A DNA stretch of 18,930 nt from an uncultured Anaerolineae bacterium (GTDB lineage Bacteria; Chloroflexota; Anaerolineae; B4-G1; DUEL01). Within the stretch, counting starts at the first letter, position 1; each line of letters begins with the position of its first letter. The translations under genes and the position numbers were made by a program. The notes beneath the pieces were generated by a model. The model did no database searches, had not been told where the DNA came from, and saw only the letters and a list, made by a program, of their open reading frames with translations. The stretch lies in assembly GCA_937942115.1 (NCBI GenBank), contig CALDFY010000067.1, forward strand, positions 1 to 18,930, in the 5' to 3' direction. Positions 5,523 through 13,447 of the stretch are shown piece after piece.

Positions 5523-8500
5523 ATGTTGCCCCAACGGTTCCCCCCGCTCGTCATACCGGCTCTGTTGACCGCTCTCCTCCTGGCCGCCTGCGGCGCGCCG
5601 ACGGCCTCTCCGACCCCCCCACCCCAACCTACCGAGACCGCCCCGGCGCCGACGGCGGCCCCACCGACAGAGGAAGTCCTCTACCTCAACCTGATGTGGC
5701 ACCAGCACCAGCCCCTCTACTACAAGGACGAGAACGGCGTCTATACCCGCCCCTGGGTGCGCGTCCACGCCACCAAAGACTACTACGACATGGCCGCCAC
5801 CGTCGCCCAGTACCCCAACGTCCACGTCACCTTCAACCTGACCCCCGTCCTCATCCGCCAACTGGACGATTTCGTCCAGAACGGCGCGAAGGACCGGTAC
5901 TGGGTGCTGGCGGAGAAGCCGGCCTCGGCGTTGACCCCCGAAGAGAAGGAGTTCATCCTCCGCCGCTTCTTTGACGCCAACTGGGACCACGTCATCCGGC
6001 GCTACCCCGGCTACCGGGCGCTCCTGGATAAACGGGGCGGCACCGACGACGAGGCCATCGCCCGCGCGCTGGAGACCTTCACCGAACAGGACTTCCGCGA
6101 CCTCCAGGTCTGGTTCAACCTGGCCTGGATGGACCCCGACGAACTGGCGAAGGAGCCCCTGCGGAGCCTGGTGGCGAAAGACCACGGTTTCACCGAAGAG
6201 GATAAGGTCGTCCTCTTTGACGAGGTCCGCCGTATCCTGGCCCAGGTCATCCCCATCCACCGGGAACTCCAGGAGAAGGGCCAGATAGAGGTCACCACGA
6301 CCCCCTACGCGCACCCCATTCTCCCCCTTATCTACAACGCAAACCTGGCGCAGGTGGGAAACCCCGATGCCCTGATGCCTCTCCCCTTCGCCTACCCCGA
6401 GGATGCCATTGCCCACCTGCAGCGCAGCAGGGAAATCTATGAGGCCCACTTCGGTCAAAAGCCCCGGGGCCTCTGGCCGGGCGAGGGCGCCGTCGCCCAG
6501 GAGATCGTCCCCCTGGTGGCGAAGGCCGGATACCGGTGGATGGCGACCGGCGAGCCGGTCCTGGCCCAGTCTCTGGGCATCGGCGACTTCACCCGGGACT
6601 TCAAAGAGACCGTTCAGCAAGCCGACGCCCTCTATCGCCCCTATTACGTCGGCGAAGGGGACCAGCGCGTCGCCGTCTTTTTCCGGGACTGGACCCTCTC
6701 GGATAAAATCGGCTTCACCTACTCCGGCATGCCCGGCGAGAAGGCCGCCCAGGACCTGATGAACCGGCTGGAGAACATCCGCGCCCGTCTGAAAGAAGAG
6801 GGCGCGCCCGGCCCCCACATCGTCAGCATCATCCTGGACGGCGAGAATGCCTGGGAGTACTACGACAACGACGGCAAGGAGTTCCTCCACACCCTATACC
6901 GTCTCCTCTCTGAAAGCCAGACGGTCCGGACGGTGACGCCGTCTGAATACCTGGCGATGTTCCCCGAGCAGCGGACGCTGGAGCGCCTCTTCCCCGGCGC
7001 CTGGTTCAGCGCCAACTACGACACCTGGATCGGCGAACCGGAGGAACGGGAAGCCTGGAATTACCTGGCCCGCACCCGCTATAAACTGGCCGAGTACATC
7101 CGCGCGCTGGGCCCCGATTCGGAGAAGGTCGTCCGGGCGCTGGACTACATGTACCTGGCCGAGGGTTCGGACTGGTTCTGGTGGTACGGCGCCGATCAGG
7201 ACTCCGGTCAGGACGAGTACTTTGATGAGGGCTTCCGGGCCCTGTTGAGGAAGGTGTACGAGTCGCTGGGGGAGCCGGTGCCGGCCTATCTCCACGCTCC
7301 GATTATCCCGCGAAGGGCGGCCCGTCCGGACCGGGATGTGCAGGGTATTGTCTCCCCTCGCGTGGATGGCCGGGTCGGGCCCGACGAGTGGGCCGGCGCG
7401 GCCCTCTACCGCAGTCCCGAGGCCGGGGCGGACCTCGCTTTCGCCTACGACGCGCGGAACCTCTACGTGCGGGTGACCTTCCAGCAGCCGCTCCCTGGAG
7501 ATACGCCCATCGGGCTTTACCTCTCTTCTCCTCGGGACTCGGGGACCTGGCCCTTGGCCCGCACGGCCGAAGGTGCAGCCCCTCTCCCTCTGGGTATCGC
7601 GGCCACCCATCTCTTTGAGTGGGACGGGCAGGCCCTGACGGCCTACCGGCCCGTCAAATCCCAATGGCAGGCCGCCGGAGCCGTCGGGGAGGCCGCCATG
7701 GGCCCCGACGCCTTTGAGGCGGCCATCCCCTGGGAAGCCCTGGGCGACCTGGAGGCCGGCGACGACCTGCGGCTGGTGGTCCTCGTCGCCCCGACGGGCC
7801 TGAGCCTGCCCGTGGGCGGGCCGGCCCAGGTCGTCCTCCCTGACCTGGGCCGCTACACCCCGGTCCTGACGGTGGAGGACCCGGAGGGGGACGACCACGG
7901 CCCCGGCACCTACACCTACCCCACCGACGCCGTCTTCAAGCCCCAGGTCTTTGACCTGAAGTCCTTCACCGTCGCCTATGACGAGAAGAGCCTGGTCTTC
8001 AAGTTCGCTTTCTACGGCCCCATCCCCAACCCGTGGGGTTCGCCGAACAACCTGGCCCTCCAGACGCTGGACGTCTACGTGGATAAAGACCCCGGCGCGG
8101 GGACGGGCGCCCGGCTCCTCCTGCCCGGCCGCAACGCGGCGCTGGAAGCGGGCAACGGCTGGGACATCGCGGTCTGGGCGGAGGGATGGACGCCGCAGAT
8201 TCTGGCGCCGGACCCCCAGAGCGGCGCGCCGAAGCAGGTGACGGGCGTCTCCTTCAAGGTCATCGTGGACCCGGCGGCGCGCACGGTGACGCTGCGGGTG
8301 CCCCGGAGCGTCTTCGGCGAGGGGGATCCGGCGGCGTGGGGATACGTGGCGGCGGTGCTCAGCCAGGAAGGCTTCCCCTCCACGGGGGTCTGGCGGGTGC
8401 GGGACGTGCTTCCGCAGGCCCAGCAGTGGCGCTGCGGCGGCGGTCCGGACGACACCAACCACACCCGCATCATAGACCTGGCCTGGGCCGGCACGCCGAC

Positions 8501-8600
8501 GCAGGAGGAGATTCTCTCCCGCTACCCCGCCAGCAAAGCGGACATCGCCACTCTGGGCCCGGACGACTTCCCACAAATCCCGCTTCTGCGGGCCCGGTAG
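5523..8600 (+). CDS. GH57 alpha-glucanase (amylopullulanase-like) lipoprotein
   Basis: A lipoprotein of about 1025 residues: LLAAC lipobox, Pro/Thr linker, then a GH57 domain (about 50-590), a CBM9/DOMON-like beta domain (about 605-770, GIVSPRVDGRVGPDEW ... AYDARNLYVRV) and a C-terminal domain like that of glucodextranase and amylopullulanases (from about 780, LTVEDPEGDDHGPGTYTYP ... DVYVDKDPG). GH57 motifs are present: WHQHQP (H60-P64), GQIEVTTTPYAHPILP (253-268), GLWPGE with predicted nucleophile E321, LDGENAWEYY with predicted acid/base D439, and EGSDWFWWYG (547 onward). It should cleave starch or pullulan outside the cell and feed the adjacent importer. Start 5523 has GAGG 6 nt upstream; ATG 5511, which overlaps the MalG stop as ATGA, is an alternative adding MRLK. 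Exact bond specificity is uncertain. Confidence 0.9.
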   Translation: MLPQRFPPLVIPALLTALLLAACGAPTASPTPPPQPTETAPAPTAAPPTEEVLYLNLMWHQHQPLYYKDENGVYTRPWVRVHATKDYYDMAATVAQYPNVHVTFNLTPVLIRQLDDFVQNGAKDRYWVLAEKPASALTPEEKEFILRRFFDANWDHVIRRYPGYRALLDKRGGTDDEAIARALETFTEQDFRDLQVWFNLAWMDPDELAKEPLRSLVAKDHGFTEEDKVVLFDEVRRILAQVIPIHRELQEKGQIEVTTTPYAHPILPLIYNANLAQVGNPDALMPLPFAYPEDAIAHLQRSREIYEAHFGQKPRGLWPGEGAVAQEIVPLVAKAGYRWMATGEPVLAQSLGIGDFTRDFKETVQQADALYRPYYVGEGDQRVAVFFRDWTLSDKIGFTYSGMPGEKAAQDLMNRLENIRARLKEEGAPGPHIVSIILDGENAWEYYDNDGKEFLHTLYRLLSESQTVRTVTPSEYLAMFPEQRTLERLFPGAWFSANYDTWIGEPEEREAWNYLARTRYKLAEYIRALGPDSEKVVRALDYMYLAEGSDWFWWYGADQDSGQDEYFDEGFRALLRKVYESLGEPVPAYLHAPIIPRRAARPDRDVQGIVSPRVDGRVGPDEWAGAALYRSPEAGADLAFAYDARNLYVRVTFQQPLPGDTPIGLYLSSPRDSGTWPLARTAEGAAPLPLGIAATHLFEWDGQALTAYRPVKSQWQAAGAVGEAAMGPDAFEAAIPWEALGDLEAGDDLRLVVLVAPTGLSLPVGGPAQVVLPDLGRYTPVLTVEDPEGDDHGPGTYTYPTDAVFKPQVFDLKSFTVAYDEKSLVFKFAFYGPIPNPWGSPNNLALQTLDVYVDKDPGAGTGARLLLPGRNAALEAGNGWDIAVWAEGWTPQILAPDPQSGAPKQVTGVSFKVIVDPAARTVTLRVPRSVFGEGDPAAWGYVAAVLSQEGFPSTGVWRVRDVLPQAQQWRCGGGPDDTNHTRIIDLAWAGTPTQEEILSRYPASKADIATLGPDDFPQIPLLRAR

Positions 8601-8635
8601 GAGTGGCGCCAGATTCATCGTGCGCCCCGGCGGAC

Positions 8636-8670
8636 AAAAAGGGGGGCGGCCAATGGCCGCCCCCCTACTT
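8636..8670. terminator. Bidirectional terminator between convergent operons
   Basis: A perfect 12-bp stem, AGGGGGGCGGCC (8640-8651) and GGCCGCCCCCCT (8655-8666), loop AAT. Read on the minus strand it is followed by TTTTT (from AAAAA at 8636-8640), and on the plus strand by ACTTTAT. It should stop both the GH57 operon and any read-through from the aap operon. Confidence 0.8.
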
Positions 8671-8674
8671 TATG

Positions 8675-8773
8675 CCAGGGGCTAAAAGCCCCCCGGCTCA
8701 GAGGCGAAGCCCCTTCGGGGGCTTTCGGATAGCCCGTCAGGGCTTTGTAACTTGAGCCTGCCGCTTTAGCGGC
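8675..8773. repeat. Multi-hairpin intergenic element
   Basis: Four hairpins lie in about 100 bp: GGGGCT-AAA-AGCCCC (8678-8692), AAGCCCC-TTCG-GGGGCTT (8707-8724), AGCCC-GTCA-GGGCT (8731-8744) and GCCGC-TTTA-GCGGC (8760-8773). GGCTCA (8695-8700) can also pair with TGAGCC (8753-8758), enclosing the second and third hairpins to give a branched fold. A related GGGCT-TTT-AGCCC hairpin with the same CCAGGGGCTAAAAGCCC word, reversed, lies at 18872-18889, so part of it belongs to a dispersed family. Confidence 0.55.
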
Positions 8774-8802
8774 GGGCGGAGAGGGGCATCCTTCCCCTCC
8801 AC

Positions 8803-9549
8803 CTATCTGGTGAGAATCTGGCTGAGAAAGCGACGGGTTCGCTCCTCTTTTGGATTGGAGAAGAACTCCTCAGGGGTCCCCCCCTCCACAATGACGCCGT
8901 CGGCGAAGAAGAAAATCCGGTCGGCGACTTCCCGCGCAAACCCCATCTCGTGGGTTACCACGATCATCGTCATCCCCGAACGGGCCAGGTCCCGCATCAC
9001 GTCCAGCACCTCTTTGATCATCTCCGGATCCAGCGCCGAGGTCGGCTCGTCAAACAGCATAATTTTGGGCTGCATCGCCAGCGCGCGGGCGATCGCCACC
9101 CGCTGCTGCTGCCCACCGGAGAGTTGGGCGGGATACTTGTCGGCCTGCTCCGGAATGCCTACCCGTTCCAGAAGTTCCCGGGCGATGCGCTCCGCTTTCT
9201 CCTTCGGCCAGCGACGAACCCAGATGGGCGCCAGGGTGATGTTCTGGAGGGCGGTCAAGTGAGGGAACAGGTTGAATTGCTGGAAAACCATCCCGATTTC
9301 GCTGCGGATGGCGGCGATGTTGCGGACGTCGTCGGTCAGTTCTATACCGTCCACGATGATCCGCCCCTGCTGATGGGTCTCCAGGCGGTTGATAGTGCGG
9401 ATGAAGGTGGACTTCCCCGACCCTGACGGGCCGCAGATGACCACCACCTCCCCTCGCCTGACGGTCAAATTCACTCCCCGCAGGACGTGGAAATCGCCGA
9501 ACCACTTGTGTACATCTTCGCAGATGATGATGTCTTCGTTTCCGGCCAT
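8803..9549 (-). CDS. aapP: General L-amino-acid ABC transporter ATP-binding protein
   Basis: A 248-residue ABC ATPase of the polar amino-acid group. Motifs are intact: Walker A GPSGSGKST (40-48), Q-loop VFQQFNLFPHLTALQN (Q90), signature LSGGQQQR (143-150), Walker B IMLFDEP (163-169), and VVTHEMGFAREVADR with the switch histidine. The frame stays open far upstream, but MAGNEDIIICEDVHKWFG is where family homology begins, and GAGGAG lies just before it. It is the last gene of the minus-strand operon, 43 bp after the AapM permease, and should energise the AapQ/AapM channel in the cytoplasm. That gap contains a palindrome related to the 50-bp repeat family. Confidence 0.95.
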   Translation of the reverse strand: MAGNEDIIICEDVHKWFGDFHVLRGVNLTVRRGEVVVICGPSGSGKSTFIRTINRLETHQQGRIIVDGIELTDDVRNIAAIRSEIGMVFQQFNLFPHLTALQNITLAPIWVRRWPKEKAERIARELLERVGIPEQADKYPAQLSGGQQQRVAIARALAMQPKIMLFDEPTSALDPEMIKEVLDVMRDLARSGMTMIVVTHEMGFAREVADRIFFFADGVIVEGGTPEEFFSNPKEERTRRFLSQILTR

Positions 9550-9566
9550 TCTCTCCTCTTGCGCTA

Positions 9567-9584
9567 CGCAAGATAAATCTTGCG
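9567..9584. repeat. Palindrome between aapM and aapP, diverged single copy of the hairpin repeat
   Basis: CGCAAGAT-AA-ATCTTGCG is a perfect 8-bp inverted repeat filling the 43-bp gap between the two genes. Read on the minus strand it is preceded by GTGG and followed by TAGC, matching the GGTGGCGCA...TGCG(G)TA frame of the 50-bp repeats while the stem sequence differs. Confidence 0.6.
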
Positions 9585-9592
9585 CCACAGGA

Positions 9593-10801
9593 TTATCGCT
9601 CCCCGACTCCCAGTGCAATCTCCAGACGGCGACTGGCGTAGGACATGGCGTAACTGAAGACACCGTACACCAGAGCAACAAACAGATAGACTTCCCGCTG
9701 AAGGCCCATGTAGGCCGGGTTGGCCAGGACGGCCTTCCCGATCCCCAGAAGTTCCAGAAGCCCCATGATGGCGACCAGGGAAGTATCCTTGAAGAGACTG
9801 ATAAACTGGCCCACATTGGCCGGGATGACCAGTCTCAAGGCTTGAGGGAGTACGATCAAAAATGTGGTCTGGAAGCCGTTCAGCCCCAGCGCCCGGGCGG
9901 CTTCTATCTGTCCCTCCGGAATGGCCTGGAGACCGCCCCGCACATTCTCGGCGACGTAGGCAGCGCTGAAGAGGGTAAAGCCGGCCATCGCCCGCACGAC
10001 CCGGTCAATCCGCAACCCCTCCGGCAAGAAGAGAGGGAGCATAATATCGGCCATAAAGAGCACCGTGACCAGCGGTACTCCCCGGATCAGTTCAATATAC
10101 AGGATGCTGAAGAGACGGACGACCGGAAGGGCGCTGCGCCGTCCCAGGGCCAGAAGGACTCCCAACGGGAAGGAGAGGGCGATGCTCACCAGGCTCAACA
10201 GAAAGGTCAGGAGCAAGCCCCCCCAGAGACCGGCCTCCACCCGGGGGAGGGTCCGACTGCCGGAAAATCCGCTCAGGAGCAGGAGCCACAGCGGGAAGGA
10301 GAGCAACCACCCCCCAAGCGTCGCAGCCCGCAGGGCACGGCCCCCTCGCGGGGTTCTCTGCCCCCGTCTTCCGGCCCCGTAGCCCAGGAGGATTGCCATC
10401 AGGTTTCCGATGAGCCATCCCCGCGTGGCCCAGGAGCCCGGCAAAAAAGCCAGGACCAAGAAGGCAACCCCCAGGGCGCGGGCGAACTGGCGCATTGTCC
10501 CGCCCCAGAGGCCCCCGCTCAGTCCGAAGAGGAGGGAGGGAAAAAGCAGACCCAGCCAGACCCGCCAGACCTGGTTGGGGGGGAACTGGCCGACCAGAAA
10601 CAGCCGGATGTTATCGGTGATAACGTCCCAGCGGGCCTGGGTCAGCGCCCAGACCGCCAGACCGCGCCCCACCTCATAGAGGATCCAGAGGCCGATGAGC
10701 GTCAGCAGGGCATTGTACCAGGGGGAGAGGAGATTTTTGCGCACCCACTCCCCTGGCCCCACCCTCACTTTCGGCGGTTCCAGCGCCCGAGAGACGGCCA
10801 T
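9593..10801 (-). CDS. aapM: General L-amino-acid ABC transporter permease AapM
   Basis: A 402-residue permease of the HisMQ group. The long N-terminal part (WVRKNLLSPWYNALLTLIGLWILYEVGRGL, a loop with RWDVITDNIRLFLVGQFPP, then extra membrane segments) is the feature that separates AapM from short GlnP-type permeases. The conserved C-terminal core carries the EAA loop IEAARALGLNGFQTTFLIVLPQALRLVIP and FISLFKDTSLV. The start codon is separated from the AapQ stop by 2 nt and has GGAG upstream, so translation is probably coupled. It forms the membrane channel with AapQ. Confidence 0.95.
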   Translation of the reverse strand: MAVSRALEPPKVRVGPGEWVRKNLLSPWYNALLTLIGLWILYEVGRGLAVWALTQARWDVITDNIRLFLVGQFPPNQVWRVWLGLLFPSLLFGLSGGLWGGTMRQFARALGVAFLVLAFLPGSWATRGWLIGNLMAILLGYGAGRRGQRTPRGGRALRAATLGGWLLSFPLWLLLLSGFSGSRTLPRVEAGLWGGLLLTFLLSLVSIALSFPLGVLLALGRRSALPVVRLFSILYIELIRGVPLVTVLFMADIMLPLFLPEGLRIDRVVRAMAGFTLFSAAYVAENVRGGLQAIPEGQIEAARALGLNGFQTTFLIVLPQALRLVIPANVGQFISLFKDTSLVAIMGLLELLGIGKAVLANPAYMGLQREVYLFVALVYGVFSYAMSYASRRLEIALGVGER

Positions 10802-10803
10802 CG

Positions 10804-11970
10804 TTATTTCTCCAGAAACCGCACCCGGCGGTTGTAGATATTCATCAGCAGAGCGGTGAACAGACTCATCGCCAGATAACTGCCCATCACCAGCGCGACG
10901 GCCGGAACCGGTTGACCCGTCTGATTAAAAATCGTTTTTCCGATGCTGAAGAGGTCGGGGAAGCCCACGGCGATAGCCAGGCTGGAGTTTTTAGCCAGGT
11001 TCAGGTACTGGCTGGTCAAGGGGGGGATAATCACCCGCAGGGCCTGAGGGAGGATAATCAGCCGGAGGATTTGTCCTTCCCGCAGGCCCAGGGCCCGGGC
11101 GGCCTCAATCTGCCCCTTGCGCACCGAGAGGATGCCTCCCCGGACCACTTCGGCGATGAACGCGCCAGTATAGACCACCAGTCCGACCAGCAGGGCAGCG
11201 AACTCCGGGGTGAGGACGAAGCCCGCTTCGTAAGCAGGGCCGACGATTCGGGGACGTTCCACCGCCAGAGGGGGGCCCCATACTCTCCATCCGACCGTCG
11301 CGAAGAGGAGCCAGATGCCAATAGCCAACAGCCAGGCATATCCGGGCCGCCCGGTGGCATCCTGATACCGCCGCCGAACCCGCCAGACAATCCCCGCCGT
11401 GATCGTACCCAGCGCCAGAACGCCCAACCAGGGGAAAAACGCGGGGGTAGCGGAAAGCCCGGGCAAGGCCACCCCCCGCTGGCTGATGAGGATAAGGTTT
11501 CCGACCGTAAGACTCTCCTGGATGGGCGGCATTTTAAAGATGACCGCGTAGTACCAGAAGACCAGTTGGACCAGCAGGGGGGTATTCCGGATGAGTTCCA
11601 CGTACACGGCGGCAATCTGACGGATCAACCAGTTGGGCGAGAGGCGGGCCACACCGGCGACCAGCCCCAGGAGGGTCGCCAGGAGGATGCCAACTCCGGT
11701 GACCCGCAGGGTGTTCAGGACGCCGACCAGGAAAGCCCGTCCGTAAGAATCACCGGGGTCGTAAGGGATCGGGGTCTCACCGATGTGGAAACCGGCTTCC
11801 AGGGAGAGAAATCCGAAACCGGCAGAGAGCCCTTTCCGTTGGAGGGCGTGGACCAGGTTGGAATAGAGAAAGCCGGCGACCAGGGCCACAAGCACGACAA
11901 AAAGGACCTGGGCAGCAATCTGGAGGATCCGTTCGTTGCGCCAGAAAGGTGTTGCGAAATGGGGCCGCAT
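10804..11970 (-). CDS. aapQ: General L-amino-acid ABC transporter permease AapQ
   Basis: A 388-residue permease. Its N-terminal half carries the AapQ hallmark ATPFWRNERILQ, then KGLSAGFGFLSLEAGFHIGE, PIPYDPGDSYGRAFLVGVLNTLRV, followed by SPNWLIRQIAAVYVELIRNTPLLVQLVFWYYAVI. The C-terminal core has the EAA loop IEAARALGLREGQILRLIILPQALRVIIP. The start MRPHFATPFWRNE (ATG at 11970) matches the usual family beginning; the frame is open upstream to 12063 but that part would overlap aapJ. No good Shine-Dalgarno is visible, and the start lies 19 nt after a 12-bp stem-loop, suggesting lower expression than aapJ. Confidence 0.93.
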   Translation of the reverse strand: MRPHFATPFWRNERILQIAAQVLFVVLVALVAGFLYSNLVHALQRKGLSAGFGFLSLEAGFHIGETPIPYDPGDSYGRAFLVGVLNTLRVTGVGILLATLLGLVAGVARLSPNWLIRQIAAVYVELIRNTPLLVQLVFWYYAVIFKMPPIQESLTVGNLILISQRGVALPGLSATPAFFPWLGVLALGTITAGIVWRVRRRYQDATGRPGYAWLLAIGIWLLFATVGWRVWGPPLAVERPRIVGPAYEAGFVLTPEFAALLVGLVVYTGAFIAEVVRGGILSVRKGQIEAARALGLREGQILRLIILPQALRVIIPPLTSQYLNLAKNSSLAIAVGFPDLFSIGKTIFNQTGQPVPAVALVMGSYLAMSLFTALLMNIYNRRVRFLEK

Positions 11971-11988
11971 AGGTCTTTTTTGCAGAAA

Positions 11989-12021
11989 GGCCTCCCGCAG
12001 GTCGGGGGCCTGCGGGAGGCC
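11989..12021 (-). terminator. Intercistronic stem-loop between aapJ and aapQ
   Basis: GGCCTCCCGCAG (11989-12000) pairs perfectly with CTGCGGGAGGCC (12010-12021), loop of 9 nt. On the minus strand it lies directly after the aapJ stop and is followed by only TTT, so it is better read as a partial terminator or 3'-end protector giving more aapJ than aapQMP mRNA. Confidence 0.65.
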
Positions 12022-12031
12022 AGGTCGGTTT

Positions 12032-13096
12032 CTACCGGAACGGCGGCGAGTAGAGCAACCCACCCCGGGTCCAGAGGTCGTTGACGCCGCGCGGCGTCAG
12101 ACCCAGCGGGGTGAGGCTGCGGTCGTAAATCTCCCCGTAGTTGCCGACGTGCCGGATGATGCGGACAGTGAAGTCGTTGGAGAGCCCCAGTTGCTGGCCC
12201 AGGTCCCCTTCCAGGCCCAGGAAACGGCGGATTTCGGGTTTGTCGGTGGTCAGGAACTGGTCAACGTTCTTGGAGGTGATGCCGAACTCTTCGGCCTGGA
12301 TGGTGGCGAAGACGGCCCATTTCACCACGTCAAACCAGCGGGGACTTCCGTGGGGGACGACCGGGCCGAGCGGCTCTTTGGAGAGCACCACATCCATAAT
12401 GACGTGCTCGTCCGGGTTCTTGAAGACCGACCGCCGGGCGGCCAGTTGCGAGCGGTCGCTGGTCACGCCATCGCAGCGTCCCTCTTCGTAGGCGGCGTAG
12501 GTGGCGTCTATGTCCTCAAACACCAGCGGGGTGAAGGTGATGTTGCGGGCCCGCATCTGGTCGGCCAGATTCAACTCGGTGGTGGTGCCGGACTGGACGC
12601 AGATGGTGGCCCCTTTCAGGTCCTCCAGTTTCGTCGCGCCGCTGGCTTTGCGGACCATCATCCCCTGGCCGTCATAGAAGATGGTCGGGGCGAAGTCGCC
12701 CCAGGTGGCGTCCCGGCTGCTGGTCCAGGTGGTGTTGCGGATGAGGACGTCAATCTCACCGGTCTGGAGCGCCACGGACCGCTCGGCCGCGCTGAGAGGC
12801 CGGAATTCTACGGCGTTGGGGTCGTTGAACAGCGCGGCGGCCAACACGCGGCAATAATCGGCGTCAAAACCGGTGAACTGCCCGGTGGTCTTATCCAGAT
12901 AACTGAAGCCCGGCAGGCCACCGTTCACGCCACAGATGATTTTGCCCCGTTGAAGGATCGCATCCAGCAACTCTTTCTGGGCTGGGGGAGGCGGCGGAGC
13001 GCCCTGAGCCGGCGTCTCCTGAGCGGGGGCTTTGCAGGCCGGGAGGACGAGCACGATGAGAGAAAGGCAAAGGATGATCGGGAGAACGCGACGCAT
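12032..13096 (-). CDS. aapJ: General L-amino-acid ABC transporter substrate-binding lipoprotein
   Basis: A 354-residue family-3 solute-binding protein of the AapJ type. It has a lipoprotein signal (MRR, hydrophobic core, lipobox LPAC with cysteine 21) and a short Pro/Ala linker. The mature part shows AapJ hallmarks: LQRGKIICGVNGGLPGFSYLD, GFDADYCRVLAAALFND, EIDVLIRNTTWTSSRDA, DGQGMMVRK, LKGATICVQSGTTTELNLAD, EEGRCDGVTSDRSQLAARR and the C-terminal NYGEIYDRSLTPLG with RGVNDLW. AAGGAGG with 6-nt spacing sets the start; the frame continues further upstream without family similarity. It is the first gene of aapJQMP and follows a near-consensus promoter. It should bind a broad range of L-amino acids outside the membrane. 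Confidence 0.95.
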   Translation of the reverse strand: MRRVLPIILCLSLIVLVLPACKAPAQETPAQGAPPPPPAQKELLDAILQRGKIICGVNGGLPGFSYLDKTTGQFTGFDADYCRVLAAALFNDPNAVEFRPLSAAERSVALQTGEIDVLIRNTTWTSSRDATWGDFAPTIFYDGQGMMVRKASGATKLEDLKGATICVQSGTTTELNLADQMRARNITFTPLVFEDIDATYAAYEEGRCDGVTSDRSQLAARRSVFKNPDEHVIMDVVLSKEPLGPVVPHGSPRWFDVVKWAVFATIQAEEFGITSKNVDQFLTTDKPEIRRFLGLEGDLGQQLGLSNDFTVRIIRHVGNYGEIYDRSLTPLGLTPRGVNDLWTRGGLLYSPPFR

Positions 13097-13376
13097 TGTT
13101 TCCTCCTTTCCTGAAGCATGGAACGATAAGAGGTTCTGGGAGTTATGGGGAGCAGTACTGATGACCCAACTCTCACCCCCTTTCCTGCGGCGGCTGGCAT
13201 TAAGAATATACCCCAGTTTCTTCCAGATGTCAAGACGGTCCTCACTCCTCCCGGGGCTTTTCAACGTTCTAATGCACTGAAGGGGATGGTTCATTTTCTC
13301 AACTTCTCAACGAAATCGGCGACACTTTGGAAGGAGGGGTGAGGGCAGGAAGTCCGCCGGCAAAACGTGTCACCGA
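13097..13376 (-). other. Repeat-rich region between tlyA and aapJ
   Basis: These 280 bp hold no credible gene. They contain the aapJ promoter (13205-13233), an aapJ leader of about 100 nt, the left end of a repeat-bounded block (13170-13447), a half-element GGGGTGAGG at 13336-13344, and the arms of an imperfect inverted repeat (13283-13390). Confidence 0.6.
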
Positions 13377-13447
13377 TTATGAACCATCCCAACATTGAAA
13401 AGCCCTGCACTCCTCCACCGCCGGAGACGGCAGGGAAGGGGTGAGAG
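13170..13447. repeat. 278-bp block bounded by CTCTCACCCC inverted repeats
   Basis: CTCTCACCCC (13170-13179) and GGGGTGAGAG (13438-13447) form a perfect 10-bp inverted repeat, with imperfect similarity continuing inward (CTTTCCTGC against GCAGGGAA). Inside is a second inverted repeat, GGGATGGTTCAT (13283-13294) with ATGAACCATCCC (13379-13390). The block covers the tlyA 3' end and the aapJ promoter. It resembles a small mobile insertion; CCCA occurs near both ends (13165-13168 and 13448-13451) but is not flush on the left. Confidence 0.5.
13205..13233 (-). promoter_or_regulatory. Promoter of the aapJQMP operon
   Basis: On the minus strand TTGACA (13233-13228) is followed after exactly 17 bp by TATATT (13210-13205), 5 of 6 matches to TATAAT. 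Transcription would begin near 13198, about 100 nt before the aapJ start. No tlyA transcription is needed to express the operon. Confidence 0.75.

Noticed and set aside
5232..8618. Two long minus-strand frames (5232-6890 and 6894-8618) opposite the GH57 gene
   Set aside because: Both mirror the third-position GC bias of the real gene, carry no recognisable domain and lack ribosome sites; GH57 motifs on the plus strand decide the matter.
9389..13114. Long plus-strand frames (9389-10837, 10912-12084, 11936-13114) opposite the aap operon
   Set aside because: They are antisense to four complete, collinear aap genes and give low-complexity Gln/Pro/Gly-rich proteins with no motifs.
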